Below are positions 1 through 5,426 of a DNA stretch of 6,699 nt, in pieces. This stretch comes from Nitrospira sp. GTDB lineage: Bacteria > Nitrospirota > Nitrospiria > Nitrospirales > Nitrospiraceae. Each line of letters starts with the position of its first letter. Position 1 is the first letter of the stretch. The position numbers and the translations under genes were made by a program. The notes beneath the pieces were generated by a model that worked only from the letters and a program-made list of their open reading frames with translations, did no database searches and was not told where the DNA came from. Where the stretch lies: positions 43,570 to 50,268 of the forward strand of contig JABMDE010000067.1 in NCBI GenBank assembly GCA_015904055.1. The letters run 5' to 3'.

Positions 1-349
1 CGTCATTAACGGAACCCCGGCATAGAATCGCAACGCCGGCTGTTCGACGACCCAGGGATGGTTCTTGAACCGTTCGTCCGCATCGGCGTTTTCCACCATG
101 AAGACATCGGTTCCTGCAATGGTATGGGCGCAGAACGCCCCTTCCCTCCGGGCTTCCTTGTGGTCCAGCCCCACGGAGGACTTAAACCATTGGCGCTCAG
201 CATCGACGCAAGAGATCGCTGCGATGGGTGTACGGCAGAGATAGGAGGCGAGCCAGATCGTCAAACGCGGAATCTGATCCAGTGCCGAGGATCTCGTAGC
301 GGTAGAGGGCTTCGAGTCTTGCGGATTCGCAGGAAGGTATTGGCGTCAC
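1..349 (-). pseudogene. GAF-domain signalling protein, N-terminal part, frameshifted, runs off the window
   Basis: The minus strand encodes the N-terminal GAF domain typical of bacterial sensor kinases and cyclases, but in two frames. From 349 to 248 it reads ESARLEALYRYEIL and then SAFDDLAR. From 246 to 1 it reads SYLCRTPIAAISCVD, ERQWFKSSVGL, EGAFCAHTI, DERFKNHPWV and LRFYAGVPLMT. These blocks match the usual order in this family (ARLxALxxYxIL, FDDLxRLA, TPIAxISLVD, RQWFKSxxGL, FCAHxI, FYAGxPL). The two halves miss each other by one frame at about 247, and the first frame stops soon after the break. The start is uncertain: GTG at 349 is in frame, while the ATG at 359 is followed by a G run and lies in another frame; neither has a clear Shine-Dalgarno site. 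The output domain lies outside the window, so kinase, cyclase or other cannot be told. The family call is firm; whether the break is real is not. Confidence 0.85.
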
Positions 350-408
350 GCCCCCCCATCGACTAGTAGAAAGTGGACTAACGTACTCAATTTGGTAGAG
401 ACAATACC

Positions 409-441
409 ATAGGGAAGAATGGCCCTATTCCCGATCGGGAA
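409..441. repeat. stem-loop followed by a 14-bp perfect palindrome
   Basis: ATAGGG (409-414) and CCCTAT (423-428) can form a 6-bp stem with an 8-base loop. It is followed at once by the perfect palindrome TTCCCGATCGGGAA (428-441), which abuts the inverted-repeat element that starts at 442. This lies in the gap between the HerA-like gene and the GAF gene, upstream of the latter. It could be an operator for the GAF gene or part of a 3' end structure; no T tract makes it a convincing terminator. Confidence 0.45.
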
Positions 442-540
442 AGCCCGCATTATTCATGACGGTTCGTGACGAAACATGAAACCCGAAACTCGCAACTCCA
501 TTCCTCGAAGCAGCAGAAGTGCTCATGAATCATGCGGGCT
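442..540. repeat. palindromic repeat element, copy 1 (99 bp)
   Basis: The ends are near-perfect inverted repeats: AGCCCGCATTATTCATGA (442-459) against the reverse complement of the last 18 bases of the element, with one mismatch in 18. Both ends also match the element inside the DUF486 gene: 26 of 33 bases at the left end (442-474 against minus 3465-3433) and 24 of 31 at the right end (540-510 against plus 3283-3313). The core holds a degenerate 7-base repeat, GAAACAT GAAACCC GAAACTC GCAACTC (471-498). The outer bases at 540 form part of the TAG stop (541-539) of the HerA-like C-terminal frame. No coding capacity is seen. A MITE- or REP-like non-autonomous element is the simplest reading; no target-site duplication is obvious. 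Confidence 0.75.
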
Positions 541-1543
541 AGATCCAGGCTGGTGTCGTTGCTCCGCCTACATCGCGCCAGTGCGGCGTCCAGACTAGCG
601 CCACGAGTTTGACGGCAATGTTGGCTTTGGTGGGTCTGAGTGAAATCGTTTCGAGCTTTTCGTTCAACGGATCGGTCGCCGCAGCCAGTGCGTCACTCTC
701 CGACTTGAATTGCGCTTCGATCTCGGCCAGCTGCTGCTGGAGCACCGCCACGTTTTCTTCCGCCGCCCCGACATCCTGCGACTCCTTCATGACCCGGCCT
801 GCGCTCCGGATCGCGGTCGTGGCGCGGCCGATGTTCGAGGCGCTGATCGTCTTCCGGCCGAGAAACGCCCCGAGGATGGAAGCCCCGACAGAAATCGCCG
901 CCTGCACTTGGCTGGAACGGGATTCAGCCTGCTGTTTTTCCTTTGCCAGCGCCGCTCGTCTGATGCGCTCCTGAAGCGTCGTCACCTTCGAGGCATATTT
1001 CTGGCGCAGCATCTCGGCGCCCTTATCTCGCTGTTCCCGCCCGGCCTGCTGTAACCGCACGCGGAAATCCCGCTCGGACTCGCCCGGCCTTGAGACTTCC
1101 TTCGTACTGGGGCTCCTGAACAACTCCACCTTCTGCGTCCTGAACAACCAGCCACCGAAATCCTTGCTCCAATCAGCATAGCTCTTGGCCTTGCCGGCGC
1201 TCGCCGGGAGGGCGAGAAACTGCGCTCCGTCTTCTGGATTCTGTTCCAGATCAGCGATGACCAACTCCGTCGCTGTCGACCGATCCCAGTCGACGGCAAC
1301 AGGACCATCTGTGATAGCTGTCAAAATCGCGAGGTCCTGCGTGCTATCAATCCCGCTCTTTGAATCAGAAAAGCGAATCTGCGACGAGCCTAGCAGCATC
1401 GGGGCATAGACCAATTCACTTCCCCCCGGCCCGGCTGACTCCCACGCAACGGCACGAAGTGCTGCGGCACATCCGGAGGCAACAGGGGACGTGAGTGCAG
1501 GGCTGAGGACTGAGGGCTGAGCGAGACGTCCCAGACGTTTCAC
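539..1543 (-). CDS. C-terminal part of the HerA-like ATPase (separate frame)
   Basis: This is the C-terminal third of the gene at 1416-3056, not an independent protein. From about residue 41 ([12 protein letters not shown]) on it has the features I associate with the tails of long HerA/DUF87-like ATP-binding proteins: a compact domain (43-150, with DGAQFLALP and [17 protein letters not shown]), [13 protein letters not shown], charged coiled-coil stretches at about 165-210 and 255-290, and a small Gly/Ala-rich hydrophobic patch (216-230, ending AFLGRK). The first 40 codons, read from GTG at 1543, cover repeat DNA and out-of-frame linker and are probably never made. No Shine-Dalgarno site precedes that GTG, so separate translation is unlikely. 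The TAG at 541-539 is partly supplied by the adjoining palindromic element, so the last residues ([11 protein letters not shown]) may not be native. Confidence 0.82.
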   Translation of the reverse strand: MKRLGRLAQPSVLSPALTSPVASGCAAALRAVAWESAGPGGSELVYAPMLLGSSQIRFSDSKSGIDSTQDLAILTAITDGPVAVDWDRSTATELVIADLEQNPEDGAQFLALPASAGKAKSYADWSKDFGGWLFRTQKVELFRSPSTKEVSRPGESERDFRVRLQQAGREQRDKGAEMLRQKYASKVTTLQERIRRAALAKEKQQAESRSSQVQAAISVGASILGAFLGRKTISASNIGRATTAIRSAGRVMKESQDVGAAEENVAVLQQQLAEIEAQFKSESDALAAATDPLNEKLETISLRPTKANIAVKLVALVWTPHWRDVGGATTPAWI

Positions 1544-3056
1544 GTTTCACGTTTAACGTTTCACGTCTGATGGGGTCCATCAACGCCTTAATTTGAGTCC
1601 TGGTGAGAGGGCCACGGAGATATGACAGACACCAGCGTGTCTCAAACACGACTGGTTCATCTTCATGCACGTTATTCATCAAGAAGATCCGATTGCCTAG
1701 ACCGGCCAGCGTTTGCTCCATCCGTCCCTTGTCAAATTTCTTTCCAGCACTAGAGGAGGCCCCCTCCAACCCTTCGAGTACACGGGCCTTGTCCCGTTCC
1801 GTTTGCAAGCGCCCGATAAACCAGGTGCCGGTATTGGCCAAGCCTTTGTAGTCGAGATCGACGGGGTTCTGCGTAGCCAAGACGACGCCGAGCCCGAATG
1901 CACGCGCTTGTTTCAGCAAGGTCATCAACGGCAGCTTTGAAGGCGGGTTCGAGACCGGGGGGAAATACCCGAAGATCTCATCCATATAGAGCAACGCGCG
2001 GAGACTGGTCGTGCCCGATTGCGCCCTCATCCACCCGACCATTTGACTGAGCAACAGCGTGACAAAGAACATCCGTTCGGCATCGTTGAGGTGTGCGATG
2101 GAAAAGATCGCATGCCGAGGCTTTCCTGCCGGCGTATAGAGCAACGACTGGATGTCCAGCGCCTCACCTTCCAACCAGGCCTGAAACCCTGGAGCAGCCA
2201 GCAGATTGTTGAGCTTCATCGCAAGGACGAATCGGTCTTTCGAAGGGAAAAATGACTCCACATCCATCACGCCAATCTTCGACACAGGCGGCGATTGAAT
2301 GGCTTGGATCAATGTCGCCAAATCAAGATCTTCCTCTTTCCTCCAGGTCTGATCGAGGATCGTGGACAAGAGAATGTGCTCGCGGCTTTGGATTGGATCG
2401 GCCTCAACCCCGAGTAAGCCCAGCAGACTCGTCACGGTCGTGCTGATCCGCTCGCGTAACAACTCCGAATCTTCCAGGACATCGGTAGCCGGTGCGGCAA
2501 ACGACTTGAGAATGGAAACCGGCAATCCAGCATTACTCCCGGGCGTGTAGATCACCACATCCGCCGCATCCCGAAGCCGCTGAATGCGGGCACCATCCTG
2601 CTGCCACCCGGCCAGGCCTTTTGCCCACAGTTCAGCCTGCGCCTTGGCATAGTCGGCAGGAGCCAGCCCTTTCTTTCGCGCGTCGTCTTCGTTGATCCAG
2701 GGCTGGAAGTCTTCGCCTTTGAGAGAGGGGAACGTGAGCATCAAATTGCCGAGATCGCCCTTCGGATCAATGATGATGGCGGGAATGTTGTCGATCGCCG
2801 CTTCTTCGAGCAAGGCCAGGCACAGGCCGGTCTTGCCGCTCCCGGTCATGCCGACACAGACAGCGTGCGTCACCAGATCTTTTGAATCGTACAGCAGCCA
2901 ACCCGGCTTGGCCTGCTTGGCCGCCAGATCATAGGGCCGCCCCATGTAAAAGACGCCGAGCTTTTCGAAGTCTTCCGCCGAGCCGCCGACAGAGGGCGCA
3001 GCAGCGGCCTTATCTGAATCTTTCGTCTTCACGGTTTCTTTCTTCTTCGTAGGCAT
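1416..3056 (-). CDS. HerA/DUF87-like ATP-binding protein, N-terminal ATPase part, frameshifted at its C-terminus
   Basis: RecA-fold P-loop ATPase of the HerA/VirB4/FtsK-like group. Visible motifs are Walker A GMTGSGKT at 69-76, [12 protein letters not shown] at 94-105, Walker B LLYMDE at 355-360 and the sensor-like [10 protein letters not shown] at 393-402. The N-terminus is a Lys/Ala-rich tail. ATG at 3056 is supported by GAGGTG at 3061-3066 with normal spacing. Homology-like sequence runs to ALMDP (residue 495, to 1572); the last 52 residues are read from heptamer repeats and out-of-frame linker and end at TGA 1418-1416. The expected continuation [16 protein letters not shown] is in a second frame (1488-1441) and the rest in a third, the 539-1543 frame. 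The repaired protein would be about 830 residues, which I believe is usual for this family. No NurA-type nuclease is next to it, and substrate and role are unknown. It follows the DUF486 gene by 62 bp. Confidence 0.9.
   Translation of the reverse strand: MPTKKKETVKTKDSDKAAAAPSVGGSAEDFEKLGVFYMGRPYDLAAKQAKPGWLLYDSKDLVTHAVCVGMTGSGKTGLCLALLEEAAIDNIPAIIIDPKGDLGNLMLTFPSLKGEDFQPWINEDDARKKGLAPADYAKAQAELWAKGLAGWQQDGARIQRLRDAADVVIYTPGSNAGLPVSILKSFAAPATDVLEDSELLRERISTTVTSLLGLLGVEADPIQSREHILLSTILDQTWRKEEDLDLATLIQAIQSPPVSKIGVMDVESFFPSKDRFVLAMKLNNLLAAPGFQAWLEGEALDIQSLLYTPAGKPRHAIFSIAHLNDAERMFFVTLLLSQMVGWMRAQSGTTSLRALLYMDEIFGYFPPVSNPPSKLPLMTLLKQARAFGLGVVLATQNPVDLDYKGLANTGTWFIGRLQTERDKARVLEGLEGASSSAGKKFDKGRMEQTLAGLGNRIFLMNNVHEDEPVVFETRWCLSYLRGPLTRTQIKALMDPIRRETLNVKRETSGTSRSALSPQPCTHVPCCLRMCRSTSCRCVGVSRAGGK
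1500..1520 (-). repeat. heptamer repeat TCAGCCC x3
   Basis: On the minus strand, three 7-base units TCAGCCC, TCAGTCC, TCAGCCC lie head to tail inside the linker of the HerA-like gene, followed by a degenerate TGCACTC. It is one of two different period-7 tracts within 70 bp. Seven is not a multiple of three, so any change in copy number shifts the reading frame. Confidence 0.8.
1532..1569 (-). repeat. heptamer array GAAACGT x4 flanked by inverted 7-mers
   Basis: On the minus strand the units GAAACGT, TAAACGT, GAAACGT, GAAACGT occupy 1562-1535. On the plus strand the array is bordered by CAGACGT (1532-1538) and its reverse complement ACGTCTG (1563-1569), overlapping the outer units. The tract sits just after the last conserved ATPase residues (ALMDP) and is read as [10 protein letters not shown], which does not look like native protein. 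It resembles the GAAACNN heptamers in the core of the element at 442-540. Confidence 0.85.
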
Positions 3057-3060
3057 CTTT

Positions 3061-3066
3061 CACCTC
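3061..3066 (-). promoter_or_regulatory. ribosome binding site of the HerA-like gene
   Basis: GAGGTG on the minus strand, four bases (AAAG) upstream of the ATG at 3056; it supports that start. Confidence 0.7.
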
Positions 3067-3097
3067 GACTCCGATTTCTTCACATTTCCATTCCAAA

Positions 3098-3111
3098 GGG
3101 AGCCGGCTCCC
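3098..3111 (-). terminator. perfect 14-bp palindrome, possible weak terminator
   Basis: GGGAGCCGGCTCCC is a perfect palindrome 7 bp after the TGA of the DUF486 3' fragment. On the minus strand it is followed by TTT only, so as RNA it would form a 5-bp GC-rich stem with a CCGG loop and a short U tract. It could be a weak intrinsic terminator between DUF486 and the HerA-like gene, or an operator for the latter. Confidence 0.4.
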
Positions 3112-3118
3112 GCCCCAC

Positions 3119-3319
3119 TCACCACTCGTAAAAGATGATGAAGACGGCGCCAACCATCATGCTGAAGCCGACCACATAGTTCCACTTCAGCGGCTCCTTC
3201 AGATACCAGACCGAGAAAGCGCAAAACACGACTAGAGTAATCACTTCCTGGATTGCTTTCAATTGGGCCGCCGTGAATTCTCCGCCCTGATGATCCATGA
3301 ACGCTTCTACTGCAATCAC
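3119..3319 (-). pseudogene. DUF486 (DMT_6-like) membrane protein, C-terminal fragment
   Basis: This is the second half of the small membrane protein that begins at 3630. From GGEFTAAQLKAIQEVIT through LVVFCAFSVWYLKEPLKWN to VVGFSMMVGAVFIIFYEW it follows the DUF486 pattern, with two membrane segments and a short aromatic C-terminus. The first residues (MIAVEAFMDHQ) come from the right end of the inserted palindromic element. GTG at 3319 is merely the first start in frame; no Shine-Dalgarno site precedes it, so I doubt that this piece is made alone. Its frame differs from that of the N-terminal fragment. Confidence 0.85.
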
Positions 3320-3465
3320 GGATACACTGCTGAGGCTGGCGGGCTCGCCGCTCAGTCAGTCAACGTACTCCCGTAGAGTACGCCTCCTTCCCTCACGCCT
3401 CCACGCGCCAGCCTCACGACGTGTCTGCGTGATTTCGTAACGAATCGCCATGAATCACCAGGGCT
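3283..3465. mobile_element. palindromic MITE-like element, copy 2 (about 183 bp), inside the DUF486 gene
   Basis: The two halves of a DUF486 gene are separated by a segment with no protein homology that I recognise. Its ends are imperfect inverted repeats of about 60 bp, strongest at the tips (GCCCTGGTGATTCATG on minus from 3464 against GCCCTGATGATCCATG on plus from 3284). A second strong block is TGAGGCTGGCG on plus 3331-3341 and again on minus 3416-3406. At the centre is a perfect 7-bp stem with a 5-base loop (CGTACTC 3364-3370, GAGTACG 3376-3382). Both tips match the element at 442-540. There is no transposase, so it would need help to move. Exact borders are uncertain by a few bases, and no target-site duplication is clear. 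Removing 3284-3465 joins the gene halves in frame as RIGH-GEFTAAQLK. Confidence 0.8.
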
Positions 3466-3630
3466 GTGCCCGATCCGATTCGCCGGGACTTGCAGACAAT
3501 ATTCGAAAATCGCGATCCCCCAGCTGGCCAGAATCACGATCCACAAGGGCGACTCTTTGTATTTGAGATGCCCGTACCAGGCAAAGGTCATAAAGATATT
3601 GGAGATGGTCAAGAGGATAATCGTCTGCAT
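3352..3630 (-). pseudogene. DUF486 (DMT_6-like) membrane protein, N-terminal fragment
   Basis: Start of a DUF486 small integral membrane protein, a family of about 110 residues related to drug/metabolite transporters, with no established substrate. Residues 1-19 form the first membrane segment (IILLTISNIFMTFAWYG), residues 29-46 the second (LWIVILASWGIAIFEY), then the family signature LQVPANRIGH at 46-55. After residue 55 the frame runs into the palindromic element, adds 37 foreign residues (Arg/Gly-rich) and stops at 3352. ATG at 3630 is backed by AGGAGG at 3634-3639 with a short 3-base spacer. Joined to the 3' fragment without the insert, the protein would be about 109 residues, the normal size. 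The truncated product would lack two of four membrane segments and is unlikely to work. Confidence 0.87.
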
Positions 3631-3633
3631 GGG

Positions 3634-3639
3634 CCTCCT
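3634..3639 (-). promoter_or_regulatory. ribosome binding site of the DUF486 gene
   Basis: A full AGGAGG on the minus strand, three bases before the ATG at 3630. The sequence is strong and the spacing short; it fixes the start, which also fits the family N-terminus. Confidence 0.75.
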
Positions 3640-3655
3640 AAGAAAAGAGCGTATG

Positions 3656-3677
3656 GCTTATAGCAGATGGCATAAGC
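3656..3677. promoter_or_regulatory. inverted repeat upstream of the DUF486 gene
   Basis: GCTTAT (3656-3661) and ATAAGC (3672-3677) form a perfect 6-bp inverted repeat with a 10-base gap, 25 bp upstream of the DUF486 ATG. On the minus strand it overlaps TATAAG, a possible -10 box, although no good -35 box is at the right distance. It may be an operator or chance. Confidence 0.3.
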
Positions 3678-3758
3678 GCTCAGATGTGAACTCACGGAGG
3701 ACAGGCACCGCCTAACGGCCAAGACGGTCTCCCACAGGGCAGTCTCATCTATCCTTGA

Positions 3759-4895
3759 TCACGAGAAGTCCCCTTGCCACAATCGCGCGAGGAATTCTTG
3801 CCAGGGAAGAATCTGAATCCCACCCACGCGGCGCGGGACCGCCTCCAGGCTCACCACAAGATAATGTTTTAAGAGTCCTTCTTCTTGAAGGGCGCGGAGC
3901 CCCCGCAAGTCCCGGTCGGACACATTCGTTTTAGCTTTGACCTCAATCGCCGTGCGATCATTCAGAATGAAATCCACTTCAAAGTCAGACGTCGAGCGCC
4001 AGTACGCCAAGTCCGGCACCCCTTTATAATCGCAATAAGTTTTTAGCTCATGGTGGAGATAGGCCTCGAAGGCCTCACCGAATTCCGGCGAGCCTTCTTG
4101 GAGATGCCGCCGTCGTTGCAAGTGCCGCACGATGCCAACATCGAACAAATAGAATTTGGCGGTGGTCAGGGGCTTCCGTTTCTCCGTCCGCCTCCAAGCC
4201 GGCAAATCGTCTCCCAGCAAGGTGTCACGGAGGATGTGAAAGTACTCTTGCACCGTTGATTTTGGGACCTGTGCATCGCTCGCGATCTTGGAATAGTTGA
4301 GCATCTGCCCATTGCACAAAGCCGCGACGGTCAAGAACCGGCTGAACGCGGGCAGGTTGCGGACCACCGCCTCGGCCGCGATTTCCTCCTTCAGATAGGT
4401 CCCTACATAGGCTTGAAGGTCTTCATAGGGCGAGTCGGAAAAATACAGCGAGGGTAGCAGCCCCCGATCAAGGGCTTTCACAAGATCGAACTCATGAGCC
4501 AGCTCCCGATAACATAGGGGATGAAGCCGCTTCGTCCGTGCGCGCCCGCCAAGCAAATTGAGCCCCTTGCGCTTAAGCGCCCGGGCGCTCGATCCCGTCA
4601 ACAAAAAGCGGGCCTGCCGGTCGTCGATGAGCACCTGGATTTCATCCAGCAGCAGTGGCAGCTTCTGAATCTCGTCCATGATGACCAGCTTGTCTTTGCC
4701 CGTCAGTTCCTGGCGCAAGCGGTGAGGCGCTTGATTGAATTTCAGAAAGGTGTCGGTCTCATGCAGGTTGTAATATTTCGCCTTGGGAAACTGCCGGCGA
4801 ATCATGAACGTTTTCCCCGTTTGCCGGGGGCCGAACAAGAAATAGGACTTGGTCGAGAGGAGTTTCGGCAGGTCGAGAATACGGGGGATGTCCAT
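3759..4895 (-). CDS. AAA_14/DUF4143 family ATPase
   Basis: Intact 378-residue protein of the widespread AAA_14 plus DUF4143 family, cytoplasmic ATPases of unknown physiological role. Walker A is FGPRQTGKT at 21-29, Walker B LVIMDE at 70-75 followed by IQKLP, the sensor block is LLTGSSARAL at 98-107, and the family LLGGRA motif is at 114-119. A winged-helix-like stretch lies at about 198-225 (NYSKIASDAQVPKSTVQEYF). The C-terminal DUF4143 region has FYLFDVGIVRHL (248-259), EAFEAYLHHEL (274-284) and SDFEVDFIL then AIEVKAK (303-322), whose D-E-x-K spacing resembles a PD-(D/E)xK nuclease-like fold. ATG at 4895 is the only start before the P-loop. It lacks a good Shine-Dalgarno site, and a near-consensus promoter lies just upstream. 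It stands alone: 129 bp separate it from the DUF486 gene. Toxin-like or regulatory roles are sometimes suggested for the family, but nothing here decides. Confidence 0.95.
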   Translation of the reverse strand: MDIPRILDLPKLLSTKSYFLFGPRQTGKTFMIRRQFPKAKYYNLHETDTFLKFNQAPHRLRQELTGKDKLVIMDEIQKLPLLLDEIQVLIDDRQARFLLTGSSARALKRKGLNLLGGRARTKRLHPLCYRELAHEFDLVKALDRGLLPSLYFSDSPYEDLQAYVGTYLKEEIAAEAVVRNLPAFSRFLTVAALCNGQMLNYSKIASDAQVPKSTVQEYFHILRDTLLGDDLPAWRRTEKRKPLTTAKFYLFDVGIVRHLQRRRHLQEGSPEFGEAFEAYLHHELKTYCDYKGVPDLAYWRSTSDFEVDFILNDRTAIEVKAKTNVSDRDLRGLRALQEEGLLKHYLVVSLEAVPRRVGGIQILPWQEFLARLWQGDFS

Positions 4896-4903
4896 GCCGC
4901 CAC

Positions 4904-4932
4904 ATTATGATATTAGACACCATCGATGTCAA
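4904..4932 (-). promoter_or_regulatory. sigma70-type promoter of the AAA_14/DUF4143 gene
   Basis: On the minus strand a perfect -35 TTGACA (4932-4927), exactly 17 bases, then CATAAT (4909-4904), five of six matches to the -10 consensus. Initiation 6-8 bases after the -10 box would fall at 4896-4898, one to three bases before the ATG at 4895. The spacer contains the palindrome CATCGATG (4921-4928), and TGTCA/TGACA (4927-4931, 4939-4943) straddles the -35 box, either of which could be an operator. Confidence 0.65.
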
Positions 4933-4943
4933 TTATCATGACA

Positions 4944-5160
4944 ATGGACGATGCAAGCGGCAGATATCATATATGGAGAACCGTCTCTGGTGCGGCAAGA
5001 AGCAGGAAAGATAGCACCCGAGGGTACTTTGCCAATTCGGATAGCGTGATACGTGATCACGACCACAGGGTTGCCGGCTTCGGCAAGCCAATCTGTATGT
5101 AGTCCGTCATTCGCCTGTCGCCGTGCCCAGATTCCTGGAGCCTCGCAGTTTTCGGAATGG
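4944..5160. other. intergenic stretch without an assignable gene
   Basis: No gene is recognised here. On the minus strand one frame is open from about 5237 to 4929 (102 codons from ATG), crossing the edge of the repeat element. Its part between 5150 and 4950 reads like protein in places (DGLHTDWLAEAGNPVVVITY), so this could be a worn fragment of a small gene. I do not recognise the family and see no Shine-Dalgarno site. Small structures seen are CGTGATCACG (5052-5061, a palindrome) and TTGCCG-GCTT-CGGCAA (5071-5086, a 6-bp stem with a 4-base loop, no T tract). Confidence 0.35.
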
Positions 5161-5424
5161 CCTGCAGGCTGTTCAGAAAGGCCAGGTTTCTCACCCGCCC
5201 AACCCCGGCGCGCCGAGACGCACCATTCCGCAGGCAAGGCCGCAGCGAGAAGCCAATATGATCATTCCAAGCTTGCTCGTGTTCTCTTCAGGGATGGGGG
5301 CTGATTGATCTTCCACTGCGCGCGTCGAACGAGCACATTCCTATCGTGCGCGTTCCGCGAGCATAGAAGATCACCAGCCTCCATCCCCGTCCTCTGCTGG
5401 CGGATTTTATCAACAGCCTGCTGG
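5161..5424. repeat. non-coding repeat element with inverted ends (about 264 bp)
   Basis: The left end CCTGCAGGCTGTTCAGAAA (5161-5179) matches the reverse complement of the right end, CCAGCAGGCTGTTGATAAA (5424-5406), at 15 of 19 bases. Near the right end is a hairpin: GAACGAGCAC (5327-5336) pairs with GTGCGCGTTC (5346-5355) with one mismatch, and the stem extends through a small bulge to CGCG on both sides (5321-5324, 5356-5359). No convincing coding frame exists. From memory, GCAGGCTGTT...AAA ends and GAACGAGCAC hairpins recur between genes in Nitrospira-like genomes; I could not search for this. It begins two bases after the symporter stop codon, so it probably forms the 3' end of that message. 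Confidence 0.65.
5321..5359. repeat. internal hairpin of the 264-bp element
   Basis: Bulged stem of about 14 pairs with a 9-base loop (5337-5345). Because it is GC-rich and lies about 70-110 bases downstream of the symporter stop, it could stabilise or end that transcript, though no T run follows on the minus strand. Confidence 0.5.
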
Positions 5425-5426
5425 GT

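Noticed and set aside
58..366. Plus-strand open frame of about 100 codons
   Set aside because: It is the antisense shadow of the GAF-domain coding sequence, whose minus-strand reading has clear family motifs.
609..1054. Overlapping plus-strand frames
   Set aside because: They are antisense to the coiled-coil tail of the HerA-like protein and show no motifs.
1532..1569. CRISPR-like array
   Set aside because: The units are 7 bases long with no spacers; it is a plain tandem repeat.
1416..4895. HerA-like ATPase plus AAA_14/DUF4143 ATPase as a defence island
   Set aside because: The genes are not adjacent partners, there is no nuclease, Sir2 or NurA-type neighbour, the HerA-like gene is broken, and a separate promoter serves the DUF4143 gene.
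5071..5086. Stem-loop TTGCCG-GCTT-CGGCAA as a terminator
   Set aside because: The stem is only 6 bp and no T tract follows on either strand; chance is a sufficient explanation.
5053..5308. Plus-strand frames of 61 and 83 codons
   Set aside because: They lie mostly in the repeat element, are rich in Arg/Pro/Ser as expected from GC-rich non-coding DNA, and have no recognisable family.
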